14,008 bases of DNA from an uncultured Erysipelotrichaceae bacterium (GTDB lineage Bacteria; Bacillota_I; Bacilli_A; Erysipelotrichales; Erysipelotrichaceae): the NCBI GenBank assembly GCA_900314345.1, contig OMUX01000166.1, positions 1 to 14,008 of the forward strand, given 5' to 3'. The notes under the pieces were generated by a model that worked only from the letters and a program-made list of their open reading frames with translations, was not told the origin of the DNA and did no database searches. A program made the position numbers and the translations under genes. Numbering within the stretch: the first letter of the stretch is position 1; each line of letters begins with the position of its first letter. Positions 6,357-13,954 of the stretch are shown here, piece by piece.

Positions 6357-8459
6357 ATGTCAGAAGAACAGGTATATCAGTTCAGCGATGAGGTAAGGAA
6401 GATCCTGGAAGGATCAGGACTTGCTTTTTCCGTTCTTCAGATCATGAACGATGGCTACAGGGCGATCCTTGTTTCAGACGGGGCATGCCGTCTGTTTGGC
6501 GCAGAGCGCGGACCATTGATGCAGTATCTTTCCAACAAGAGCTACAAGAGAGTGCATCCGGATGATGCAGGCAAGCTCATTGAAGCTTCCGACCGGTTCC
6601 GGACAAGGGATGAGAACACCATTGTCTGCCGCATGATGCTCAACGGTGCCTACCGCCCTTTGATGTTCCATGAACATGTATACCATACGGGTGATGGCCC
6701 GGATCTTTATTTCTGCAGCTACTATGATCTGGAAAACATCCTGAAGAACAGCGGGGAAAGCTATCAGATGTACTATGACCCCCAGGAAGACCTGATGTTC
6801 AAGGATGTCATCACGGACCTGCCCAATGTCACGTATTACCAGAGGTTTGCGCCGGGCACGCTGAAGCAGTTCCTGGATCAGGGACAGAAACCGGTGCTTC
6901 TGTTCTTCGATATCCAGGGCATGCATAACTACAATGACCGCTATGGCTATACCATGGGCAATGCACTGCTGAAACAGACAGGAAAGATCATCGGATCTGT
7001 CTTCGTGGATGATTTCTGCATCAGGTATACAGAGGATCATTTTATTGTCATTACCGCAAGAAAGGATTATGCCGCAAGGATTGAGGACGTCCGCAGCCTG
7101 ATGCGTGCACAGAACGGCAGTGCCATTGTGGATGTCAATGTCGGCATCTACATGTATGAAGATCCTCAGGAAGACTGTACATCAGCAGTGGACAAGGCAA
7201 GATGGGCACTCGATGTCATCCATAACAATCTCAATGTCCATGTCTGTGTCTATGACGAGGAAGTCCGGCAGAAGATCGACCGCAGGAACTATGTCCTGAA
7301 CCACTATCAGGATGCCATCCGCAACGGATGGATCAAGGTATACTATCAGCCGCTGATCGGTACACTGAGCGGCAAGACCGTACATGTCGAAGCACTGTCC
7401 CGCTGGGTGGATCCGGTATACGGATTCATGAATCCGGGGGAGTTCATCGGTATCCTTGAGGAATACCACAGGCTGACGGAACTGGATCTGTATGTGCTGG
7501 ATGTTGTCTGTTCGGATATCGAGGAATGCAGGCTGGAAGGCAGGCCTTACTGCTATGCCTCCGTCAATCTGTCCAGGAATGATCTGGAAGAAGAACATAT
7601 CCATGAACGCATCAACAGCATCCTGGAGCGTCATGGCGTATCCCCGCGGGAGATTGCCATTGAGATCACCGAGAGTGCAATCGTTGACCATGAAGAGATG
7701 ATTGAGGAACATATCAAACGGTTCCACTGCGAAGGGTATTCCGTGTGGCTGGATGACTTCGGCAGCGGCTACAGCTCCTTCAATGCCCTGCAGAATTTTG
7801 ACTTTGATGTGCTGAAGATCGACATGCAGTTCCTGAGAAGACAGAACAGCAGGACACCGGTCATCCTGGAAAACATCGTCGACATGACGAAGAAGCTTGG
7901 CATGCTTTCGGTAACGGAAGGGGTTGAGACAGCCGAACAGAGTGCGTTCTTAAAGAACATCGGCTGTGTATTCCTGCAGGGATTCCTGTACTCAAAGCCT
8001 ATGCCGAAGGAAGAGCTGACATCGCTTCTTGAGAAGAACCGCATCCCCATGGAAGGCAAGGATGACCGGGAATTCTATTCCAATCTGGTGCGTATCAACG
8101 TGCTGAATCCGGATGATCCAGTGCCGGGCATGAAATTTGCGCCGCTGAGCGAGGAAAAGTCCATTTCCATTGTTGTGGAAGAGAACGGGAAATATGAGAT
8201 CCTCTACACCAACGATGTCGGACAGAGATGGATCAGTGCTGTGCATATGAACAGCCTGCAGGAGACAAGCAGGAAAATGAATGAAGATCCCATGGCGATT
8301 CACAAGGTGATGAAGGAATGCATGGCAAGGCTCAAGGACATCGGCGATCTGACGACACAGGATGTCAACGGCCCTTCGTTCAAGGGAAAGATGGAAGTGG
8401 AGCTGATTTCCGAACATGGAGGAAGACGCGGGTTCCTTGTCAGCTGCATTTATGCATGA
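6357..8459 (+). CDS. PAS-GGDEF(degenerate)-EAL protein, probable c-di-GMP phosphodiesterase
   Basis: This 700-residue signalling protein probably hydrolyses c-di-GMP to pGpG. Residues 1-130 look like a PAS sensor fold. A GGDEF domain follows (about 145-310), with the active motif replaced by TEDHF (225-229), so cyclase activity is not expected; such domains often bind GTP to control the neighbour. The EAL domain (about 325-560) keeps the signature and catalytic residues: E345-A-L, N404 in VNLS, E436 in EITES, D466-D467 in WLDDFG, K487 in LKID, E521/E524 in TEGVET and Q541. It should be active. Residues from about 565 to 700 form an extra C-terminal domain I cannot name. There is no membrane segment, so it is cytoplasmic. 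It has its own promoter and terminator and stands alone. The PAS call is weaker than the GGDEF/EAL calls. Confidence 0.93.
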   Translation: MSEEQVYQFSDEVRKILEGSGLAFSVLQIMNDGYRAILVSDGACRLFGAERGPLMQYLSNKSYKRVHPDDAGKLIEASDRFRTRDENTIVCRMMLNGAYRPLMFHEHVYHTGDGPDLYFCSYYDLENILKNSGESYQMYYDPQEDLMFKDVITDLPNVTYYQRFAPGTLKQFLDQGQKPVLLFFDIQGMHNYNDRYGYTMGNALLKQTGKIIGSVFVDDFCIRYTEDHFIVITARKDYAARIEDVRSLMRAQNGSAIVDVNVGIYMYEDPQEDCTSAVDKARWALDVIHNNLNVHVCVYDEEVRQKIDRRNYVLNHYQDAIRNGWIKVYYQPLIGTLSGKTVHVEALSRWVDPVYGFMNPGEFIGILEEYHRLTELDLYVLDVVCSDIEECRLEGRPYCYASVNLSRNDLEEEHIHERINSILERHGVSPREIAIEITESAIVDHEEMIEEHIKRFHCEGYSVWLDDFGSGYSSFNALQNFDFDVLKIDMQFLRRQNSRTPVILENIVDMTKKLGMLSVTEGVETAEQSAFLKNIGCVFLQGFLYSKPMPKEELTSLLEKNRIPMEGKDDREFYSNLVRINVLNPDDPVPGMKFAPLSEEKSISIVVEENGKYEILYTNDVGQRWISAVHMNSLQETSRKMNEDPMAIHKVMKECMARLKDIGDLTTQDVNGPSFKGKMEVELISEHGGRRGFLVSCIYA

Positions 8460-8466
8460 ACAACAC

Positions 8467-8494
8467 AAAGGGGAAGCGGCGGCTTCCCTTTTCT
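8467..8494 (+). terminator. Intrinsic terminator after the GGDEF-EAL gene
   Basis: GGGAAGC (8471-8477) and GCTTCCC (8482-8488) form a GC-rich stem with a four-base loop. The flanking AAAG pairs with TTTT (one G-U), and a T-rich tail follows. It sits a few bases after the stop codon. It may also end transcripts from the minus-strand transporter gene 100 bases to the right, but the tail on that strand is poorer. Confidence 0.88.
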
Positions 8495-8590
8495 TCCGGT
8501 TTCCGGCATGCAAAGATATCTGCCTGCTTCATGACAGGTTTACTTTCACGCTTAAAAACCATCATATGAGAGCATGAAAGCAAAGTCCTC

Positions 8591-9757
8591 TTATTCTGCC
8601 TGTTTCCTTGTGGCAGCCCGGATGATGACAAATCCTGCAAGGGAGGTGCACATGCCGATGGTGATCAGGAAATGGGCACCGAAGGCATCCAGGATGATGC
8701 CGCCGCCAAGGCTTGTCATAAGACCTGCCGCAGAGCTTGCCATTGCCCAGATGGCCTGGCCTCTGGCTGCTTCCTTTTCATTGAGCACGGCATGGGTATG
8801 GCTTACCATAGCCGGCATCAGGAAGGCAAAGGACAGCATCTGCAGCATACAGCCTGGAATCATGTACGTGGTGGAAGGGGCAAGCAGGAAGATCAGTCCT
8901 TTCAGGAAGAAGGCAAGGGCGGTGATGCTTAAGACAAACCGGCTTCCTTTCTTCTTCAATAAACGGTCTGCCAGGATCATGCCCGGTACCTCGCACAATG
9001 CGGTGATGGAAAGCATGTATCCCATCTGCCTGGAGGTGCCGCCGACCGGCGTGATCACCTGCAGCATGTATGTGTCATAGATGAAGGAATTGATCATGCA
9101 CATGAAGCCGCCAAGATCCAGGAAGAACAGATCCTTGTGGTTCTGAATGAACTCCTTGTTGGAGATGGTTTCCTGCTGCTTTCTTTCAACGGTGTCATCG
9201 ACCTTGACCCTGTTGAGAAGAAACAGGATCACAAGCACACAGGAAAGAAGAATCAGGGCGGCAGCCAATGTGATGGAGACATTGTATGTTTCCGTCAGGA
9301 CGCCCAGCACTGCCACACAGATGGAATAGCCGGCAGAGCCGATGCCTCTTGCAAAGCCGAAGTTCAGATGAATCCCGTTTTTCTCAAAGATGAAGTTGAT
9401 CTGGGCAATGAGCGGGTTCATGGACATGATGAAGCCATAGGCAAGCACATAGAGGACTGACAGGGCAATGCTGCGGTGCGGAAACAGGAACAGGGATGCA
9501 GCCAGTGCCATTGTCACAACGGCAAGGAAGCCGACCAGCTGCGGCAGGGTGTACCTTCTTCCGGAATCTGCTTCATTGGCAAAGAAGGGTTCAATGACCA
9601 TGGCAAGCACGCTGCCCATGGACAGGATCATGCCGATCTCTGCGGAGGAATAGCCCTTGGGCAGAAGGAAAACGGAACAGAAGGAGCCAAGACACCCAAG
9701 AGCTGACCAGTAAAGAAAGTGCAGCAGACAGTACTGCAGACGAACCTTGTTTTTCAT
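8591..9757 (-). CDS. MFS transporter (LacY/MFS_1-like), possible pseudouridine or nucleoside permease
   Basis: This is a 388-residue integral membrane protein of the major facilitator superfamily, with about twelve hydrophobic segments. A loop resembling MFS motif A is seen between spans 2 and 3 (NEADSGRRY, 61-69), and its second-half counterpart is ADRLLKKKGSR. The span-5 segment FGFARGIGSAGYS (133-145) matches the ARxxGxxGxx motif of LacY-like proton symporters, including the arginine (R137). It diverges from the pseudouridine kinase and glycosidase genes, so import of pseudouridine or a related nucleoside or sugar is the likely job. That substrate is inferred from position only; characterised pseudouridine permeases belong to other families. 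The start at 9757 has only a weak ribosome site (AAGG about 15 bases upstream), so translation initiation is uncertain. Confidence 0.85.
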   Translation of the reverse strand: MKNKVRLQYCLLHFLYWSALGCLGSFCSVFLLPKGYSSAEIGMILSMGSVLAMVIEPFFANEADSGRRYTLPQLVGFLAVVTMALAASLFLFPHRSIALSVLYVLAYGFIMSMNPLIAQINFIFEKNGIHLNFGFARGIGSAGYSICVAVLGVLTETYNVSITLAAALILLSCVLVILFLLNRVKVDDTVERKQQETISNKEFIQNHKDLFFLDLGGFMCMINSFIYDTYMLQVITPVGGTSRQMGYMLSITALCEVPGMILADRLLKKKGSRFVLSITALAFFLKGLIFLLAPSTTYMIPGCMLQMLSFAFLMPAMVSHTHAVLNEKEAARGQAIWAMASSAAGLMTSLGGGIILDAFGAHFLITIGMCTSLAGFVIIRAATRKQAE

Positions 9758-9804
9758 ATATATGAAATTCTACCTTGATATGGGAAAAAATGTTCAGTTT
9801 CCTA

Positions 9805-9832
9805 TTGCAATGAAAGCGTTTACGGTTATACT
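9805..9832 (+). promoter_or_regulatory. Promoter of the psuK-psuG operon
   Basis: TTGCAA (9805-9810) and TATACT (9827-9832) are separated by 16 bases. Transcription would begin near 9839, about 45 bases before the chosen ATG at 9884. The whole spacer is occupied by a cre-like box. Confidence 0.7.
9811..9824. promoter_or_regulatory. CcpA-type cre-like box in the psuK promoter
   Basis: TGAAAGCGTTTACG fits TGWAANCGNTNWCA at all constrained bases except the last (G for A). It lies exactly between the -35 and -10 boxes, the same arrangement as the box at 5498-5511. Catabolite repression of pseudouridine use is the simplest reading. A dedicated LacI-type regulator is an alternative, but none is encoded here. 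Confidence 0.6.
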
Positions 9833-9883
9833 CATAAATGTAAACAATAGTTGAAATCAAAACAAGTGATTAGAAGGTATTCC

Positions 9884-10987
9884 ATGACACAGAGAGAACG
9901 ACAGATCCTGCAGTGGATCGAAGAAAATCCGATGATTTCCCAGGAAGAGTTGGCAAAGAAAGCCGGCATCACCCGTTCTTCCGTTGCCGTGCACATCTCC
10001 AATCTCATGAAGAAGGGCTATATCGCAGGCAAGGGATATGTCCTTCGTTCCGGCAGCTATGCAGCTGTGGTCGGCGGTGTGAACATCGATATCGGAGGAA
10101 AGTCCCTGGCACCCCTTGTGGCAAAGGATTCCAACCCCGGCATCGCCAGCACAAGCCTGGGCGGTGTGGGAAGGAACATTGCCCACAACATGAGCCTGCT
10201 CAATGTGGATGTCAGATTCCTGACAGCATTCGGCGACGATGATTATGCACAGAGGATTGAGGCAAGCTGTGCAAACCTGGGCATTGATGTCAGCCATGCA
10301 AGGAAGATCCACGGGGCAAGGACCAGCACCTACATCTACCTGCTGGATCATGACGGAGACATGGCTATGGCGGTCAACGACATGGCGATCTGTGAAGAGA
10401 TCACCCCGAAGTACCTGGCAGCGAACCTGACGATCCTGAACAATGCACAGGTCGTTGTGGTGGATGCCAACATCCCGGAGGAATCCATCAAGTATATCTG
10501 CGAACATGTCACGGCACCGATCTTCGCGGATCCGGTATCCGTTGCCAAGGCAGGCAGGATCAAGCCGTATCTTGGAAAGATGAATACCATCAAGCCCAAC
10601 CGGATTGAAGCAGAGCTGCTCTCCGGGGTGAAGATCAACAGTGACGAGGATCTGAAGAAGGCAGCCCAGGCAATGCTTGATACAGGCCTGCACAGAGTAT
10701 TCATCAGCTGCGGAAGCGACGGGGTCCTGGCAGCGGACCACAACAAGATGATCCAGTATCCCTGCTATCCGGCAGATGTGAAGAACGCCACCGGTGCAGG
10801 CGATGCCTTCATGGCTGCTCTGGTATGGGCATATCTGGAAGGCACGGAGCTGATTGATGCGACGGCATTTGCAAGCGCCGCAGCCGCAGTTGCCATTGAA
10901 AGTGAAGAAACCATCAATCCGGCAATGTCGCCGGAGACGGTAAAGGCAAAGATGTTATCCGAACAGCAGATCAAGGAGGAAAAGTAA
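9884..10987 (+). CDS. psuK: Pseudouridine kinase (PfkB family) with N-terminal winged helix
   Basis: This enzyme phosphorylates pseudouridine to pseudouridine 5'-phosphate using ATP, the first step of pseudouridine catabolism. The product has 367 residues. About residues 3-55 form a winged-helix DNA-binding domain (QEELAKKAGITRSSVAVHIS). Residues 58-360 form a PfkB/ribokinase domain with the nucleoside-binding KDSNPG (81-86), GGVGRN (93-98), the lid-region NDM (165-167), KPNRIEAELLSG (237-248) and the catalytic TGAGDA (303-308; D307 is the likely base). These segments closely match what is known of E. coli PsuK (YeiC); an HTH-fused version resembles E. coli YeiI. I chose the ATG at 9884, with AGAAGG at 9872-9877, over an in-frame TTG at 9851 or GTG at 9866, neither of which has a good ribosome site. 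psuG follows one base after the stop. The HTH may let the kinase sense substrate and regulate the locus, which is inference. Confidence 0.92.
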   Translation: MTQRERQILQWIEENPMISQEELAKKAGITRSSVAVHISNLMKKGYIAGKGYVLRSGSYAAVVGGVNIDIGGKSLAPLVAKDSNPGIASTSLGGVGRNIAHNMSLLNVDVRFLTAFGDDDYAQRIEASCANLGIDVSHARKIHGARTSTYIYLLDHDGDMAMAVNDMAICEEITPKYLAANLTILNNAQVVVVDANIPEESIKYICEHVTAPIFADPVSVAKAGRIKPYLGKMNTIKPNRIEAELLSGVKINSDEDLKKAAQAMLDTGLHRVFISCGSDGVLAADHNKMIQYPCYPADVKNATGAGDAFMAALVWAYLEGTELIDATAFASAAAAVAIESEETINPAMSPETVKAKMLSEQQIKEEK

Positions 10988-10988
10988 A

Positions 10989-11909
10989 ATGCTGAATCAG
11001 TATCTCGATGTAAAACCTGAAGTTGCAGAAGCCATCAAGGAAGGAAGACCTGTCGTAGCCCTGGAGTCCACGATCATCTCCCATGGCATGCCTTACCCGC
11101 AGAATGTAGAGTGCGCAAGAAAGTGCGAACAGATCATCCGTGAAAACGGTGCTGTTCCGGCTACCATCGCCATCATCGGCGGCCGTCTGAAGGCAGGCCT
11201 GACAGATGATGAACTGGAGTACTTCGGCAAGAAGGGCCAGGCCATTGCCAAGGCAAGCAGACGTGATGTCGCAGCGCTCTGTGCAAAGGGTGAGGATGGT
11301 GCTACAACCGTCACCACAACCATGATGATTGCCAACATGGCAGGCATCCGCATTTTCGCAACCGGCGGCATCGGCGGTGTTCACAGAGGTGCACAGCAGA
11401 CATTCGATATCTCCGCAGACCTGGAAGAGCTGGCAAATACACCGGTCATGGTCATCTGTGCAGGTGCCAAGGCAATCCTTGATCTCCCGCTGACCCTTGA
11501 GTATCTGGAAACACACGGTGTTCCGGTCTATGGCTATGGCACAAAGGAACTGCCTGCCTTCTATACAAGACATTCCGGACTCAAGGTTGACTATGAGTTT
11601 GATACACCGGAGGAGCTTGCAAAGGCATTCCATGTACAGCAGAACCTCGGCTTCAAGGGCGGCATCCTTGTGACAAACCCGATTCCGGAAGAGTATTCCA
11701 TGGATGAGAAGACCATCAATGCGGCCATTGATGAGGCAATCAAGGAAATGGATGAAAAGGGCATCAAGGGCAAGGAATGCACACCGTTCCTGCTGGCCAA
11801 GGTTGTTGAGATCACAGGCGGTACATCCCTGGATGCCAACAGGCAGCTGGTCTGGAACAACACAGCACTTGCCGCAAAGGTCGCAGCAGCTTACTGCAAG
11901 ATGAACTGA
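10989..11909 (+). CDS. psuG: Pseudouridine-5'-phosphate glycosidase
   Basis: This enzyme cleaves the C-glycosidic bond of pseudouridine 5'-phosphate to uracil and ribose 5-phosphate, completing the pathway begun by the adjacent kinase. The 306 residues are full length for the family. Hallmarks are ALESTIISHGMPYPQN (24-39, with the proton-relay glutamate E26), a phosphate-binding TTVTTTM region, ATGGIGGVHRGA, D144 (metal-site candidate) in ISADLEEL and K161 in CAGAKAILD. K161 corresponds to the lysine that forms the ring-opened ribose Schiff base in the E. coli enzyme. The start at 10989 has a strong AAGGAGGA site (10973-10980) inside the end of psuK. A terminator follows. Identification is firm; residue roles are taken from family knowledge. 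Confidence 0.97.
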   Translation: MLNQYLDVKPEVAEAIKEGRPVVALESTIISHGMPYPQNVECARKCEQIIRENGAVPATIAIIGGRLKAGLTDDELEYFGKKGQAIAKASRRDVAALCAKGEDGATTVTTTMMIANMAGIRIFATGGIGGVHRGAQQTFDISADLEELANTPVMVICAGAKAILDLPLTLEYLETHGVPVYGYGTKELPAFYTRHSGLKVDYEFDTPEELAKAFHVQQNLGFKGGILVTNPIPEEYSMDEKTINAAIDEAIKEMDEKGIKGKECTPFLLAKVVEITGGTSLDANRQLVWNNTALAAKVAAAYCKMN

Positions 11910-11934
11910 GGCTTCCCGTACAGAAACGATACAG

Positions 11935-11962
11935 AGCAGATCTGAAATACGGTCTGCTTTTT
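11935..11962 (+). terminator. Intrinsic terminator of the psuK-psuG operon
   Basis: AGCAGATC (11935-11942) pairs with GGTCTGCT (11951-11958), including one G-U, around an eight-base loop, and a run of five T follows (11958-11962). It lies 25 bases after psuG and abuts the stop codon of the convergent ATPase gene. Confidence 0.85.
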
Positions 11963-13269
11963 CAGTCTCTCAGACACCCGAAGGGGATCACCTTGACACC
12001 ATTGTCAGTGGTGTATGCCACAGGTGCATTTGCACAGATGATGATCAGCTGATCGGGCTCTCTGTAGATTACTCCTGGATGTTCTGGATTCTGCATTGCT
12101 TCTTCATTGTGTTTTCTGATTACTTTCTGAAATTTCAGAAGCCCTTTTTCAGCGGCAGGAATCGCCCCTGCACCAGTCTTGATTTCAATCAGTGCGTATC
12201 TGCCATCACTCAGCTGATAGACTGCATCAGCCTCCATTCCCATGTCATCCCGATAATGCATAACTCTGGCGTCCTGTGCCTGCGCATAAACGAGCAGGTC
12301 CCTGATGACCATATTTTCAAAAACATGCCCGAAAAGGTCGAGATCATTGATGAAATAATCCGGTGAGATTCCAAGCGCTGCCAGACCGATGGACGGATCA
12401 ATGAATATGTGTTTTTTAGATGTACGGATTGCAGTTCTTGAGCGGATCTGGGGTGTCCAGGCATCAATATTCTTAATGACAAACAGCTTTTCAAGCGCTT
12501 GATCATAGGAGACCAAAGTTGCCGGGGCAGCATTGAACGTGGCATTCACATCTGCATAGATTACGGATTTCTTGGCAAGTGCTGCCATATTTCCGGCATA
12601 TGACCAGAGCAGGGTTCTTGCAAGCTCAGGATTCCTTTTCACACCGTCCAGTGCCTGGATATCCTTTTGATATATCTGCTGAAAATAGTCTTTTGCAATT
12701 TCCAGTCTGGCAGAGCTGCTTTTCAATGCCAGGCAGCGAGGCCATCCTCCCCTGCATACAGCAAAGAAAAGCTGATCCAGATCTGTCTCATTCCTGCAGC
12801 CGTCGATAGCGTAAGCTGTGTCGTTAAACAGGCGTGACAAGGAAACCGTGCCATTGGATTCCCCGGTTTCCCATAGTGTCATAGGATACATTGTTACCTT
12901 TGTGATACGGCCGGTGCCTGTATGAGGGGTATCCACTTCCTTGCTGGTAGAACCTGTCAGATAATAAACACCTGTTTTTTCAGGTTCATCATCACAGGCT
13001 TTGCGTACCGTTCCCCAGATTTTCGGTGCATCCTGCCATTCATCAAAGAGAATTGGGGGCTCATTCCTGAGAAAAAGTTTCGGAGAGGCCTGCGCAACAG
13101 CAAGATATCCATCGCGCCTGTCTTCATCCTGGAAATCTATGACAGTCTTGCAACGCTCTTTGGCGGTTCTTGTCTTTCCACACCCTCTTGGTCCGACAAG
13201 ATAGATACCTCCGAATGCCTGTGCCTTTCTGTCGATTTCTGCGTCTACAATTCTAGTGATATAGTCCAT
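11962..13269 (-). CDS. AAA_14/DUF4143-family ATPase, function unknown
   Basis: This is a 435-residue ATP-binding protein of the AAA_14-DUF4143 type, common in gut bacteria and without an agreed function. A Walker A loop, GPRGCGKT (26-33), a Walker B strand, PPILFDEW (71-78, D76-E77), and a sensor-like YYLTGSTS (102-109) are clear. The C-terminal DUF4143 half ends in EAD (346-348) followed by EIK (362-364), the spacing of a PD-(D/E)XK nuclease-like fold; activity is not implied. The start at 13269 has GGGAG (13277-13281) seven bases upstream. It is a single-gene unit convergent with psuG. Its base composition looks more AT-rich than its neighbours, and a 23-bp repeat array lies upstream of its start. 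Proposed roles for the family, such as defence or toxin-like modules and stress response, are speculative. Confidence 0.87.
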   Translation of the reverse strand: MDYITRIVDAEIDRKAQAFGGIYLVGPRGCGKTRTAKERCKTVIDFQDEDRRDGYLAVAQASPKLFLRNEPPILFDEWQDAPKIWGTVRKACDDEPEKTGVYYLTGSTSKEVDTPHTGTGRITKVTMYPMTLWETGESNGTVSLSRLFNDTAYAIDGCRNETDLDQLFFAVCRGGWPRCLALKSSSARLEIAKDYFQQIYQKDIQALDGVKRNPELARTLLWSYAGNMAALAKKSVIYADVNATFNAAPATLVSYDQALEKLFVIKNIDAWTPQIRSRTAIRTSKKHIFIDPSIGLAALGISPDYFINDLDLFGHVFENMVIRDLLVYAQAQDARVMHYRDDMGMEADAVYQLSDGRYALIEIKTGAGAIPAAEKGLLKFQKVIRKHNEEAMQNPEHPGVIYREPDQLIIICANAPVAYTTDNGVKVIPFGCLRD

Positions 13270-13306
13270 ATACCTGCTCCCTGTTAAATCATGTGCTGCT
13301 TTAGAA

Positions 13307-13312
13307 AATATA
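13307..13312 (-). promoter_or_regulatory. Possible -10 box of the ATPase gene
   Basis: On the minus strand the sequence reads TATATT, about 38 bases upstream of the ATG. No good -35 is found at 16-18 bases. The 23-bp repeats begin about 30 bases further upstream, so an activator bound there could take over the role of the -35. Confidence 0.4.
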
Positions 13313-13341
13313 GCGGCTCCAACAAGATTGTTCGATGCCTG

Positions 13342-13433
13342 TTAGTGATTTTTCGAATAATTATTTAGTGCAATTTCGAATGATTTATTAGTGAATTTTC
13401 GAATAATTTATTAGTGAAAATTCGAATTATTCA
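13342..13433. repeat. Four tandem 23-bp direct repeats (iteron-like), TTAGTG...TTCGAA
   Basis: Units start at 13342, 13365, 13388 and 13411, an exact 23-bp period. Every unit begins with TTAGTG and carries the palindromic core TTCGAA followed by an AT-rich tail (for example TAATTTA). The bases between TTAGTG and TTCGAA vary in sequence but not in length. The array occupies a third of the 280-bp gap between the divergent ATPase and GAF-like genes and is far more AT-rich than the genes. It has no spacers, so it is not a CRISPR array. It resembles an array of protein-binding sites for control or replication-type assembly. Confidence 0.9.
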
Positions 13434-13511
13434 TTCCGTTGTGATAGATGTGTGTACAAAACGGTTTGTGGAAATCTTTTCCTTTGCTTCTTCTCTGCCG
13501 GATGCATGTCG

Positions 13512-13520
13512 TGGTATTCT
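13512..13520 (+). promoter_or_regulatory. Possible extended -10 promoter of the GAF-like gene
   Basis: TGGTATTCT provides the TG of an extended -10 and the hexamer TATTCT (13515-13520), 30 bases before the ATG. No -35 is evident. A 14-bp imperfect palindrome (13456-13469, ACAAA...TTTGT) lies upstream and may be chance. Confidence 0.4.
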
Positions 13521-13549
13521 AAAATAACTGAAAAGAACAAGAGGGTTTC

Positions 13550-13930
13550 ATGGCAGAAGAAGACGTACTCCACGACAGGGTGAAAATGGTGAATGAATGC
13601 ATGGAAGCTGCCATTCAGGAGACAAACCCTGACAAATCCATCAACAAGTTCCTGGAGGCGGCAGGCAAAGGCATCAAGGCAACGCGTCTTCAGATCTACA
13701 AGGTGAATGAAGACGGGACATTCAGCTGTCTCTATGAATGGGATTCTGATCCTTCCCTCAGGGTTTTTGATCTCATGCAGAACATTCATCGGGATGATTA
13801 CTATCCTTCTGCCTGGTGGGATAACTTCTATGTCAGACAGTTAAATGTCATTGACAGCACAGAGCCTTATAAGAACAGTGATCCGGCAGCGTATGATAAA
13901 CTGGTTCCGTTGTCAAGGACAGATTTCTGA
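13550..13930 (+). CDS. Short stand-alone GAF-like sensor protein, possibly a truncated signalling protein
   Basis: The 126-residue product starts at an ATG with AGAGGG just upstream (13540-13545). Residues about 20-75 (FLEAAGKGIKATRLQIYKV, then GTFSCLYEWDS) resemble the N-terminal half of GAF-like sensor domains found before GGDEF or HD domains in Bacillota signalling proteins. The rest (Y..SAWWDNFYVRQLNVIDS) continues such a fold, but the protein ends at LSRTDF before any output domain. The following plus-strand sequence shows no GGDEF, HD or other continuation in any frame within the window, and a hairpin follows at 13955-13981. It is therefore either a degraded remnant of a sensor cyclase or a genuine single-domain protein. 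Being outside the array's far side, it may or may not be linked to the ATPase. Confidence 0.65.
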   Translation: MAEEDVLHDRVKMVNECMEAAIQETNPDKSINKFLEAAGKGIKATRLQIYKVNEDGTFSCLYEWDSDPSLRVFDLMQNIHRDDYYPSAWWDNFYVRQLNVIDSTEPYKNSDPAAYDKLVPLSRTDF

Positions 13931-13954
13931 CAGTTTTGAATGAATTGAATGTGA

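Noticed and set aside
9767..9796. Minus-strand promoter TGAACA-18-TAGAAT for the MFS gene
   Set aside because: It would start transcription about three bases before the ATG, giving a leaderless message; the hexamers are also weak. I could not locate a convincing alternative.
9857..10741. A 294-codon minus-strand frame opposite psuK
   Set aside because: Antisense shadow with high Cys/His content and no start signal; psuK is certain on the other strand.
13342..13433. CRISPR array
   Set aside because: The units are directly abutting 23-bp repeats without unique spacers and no cas gene is present.
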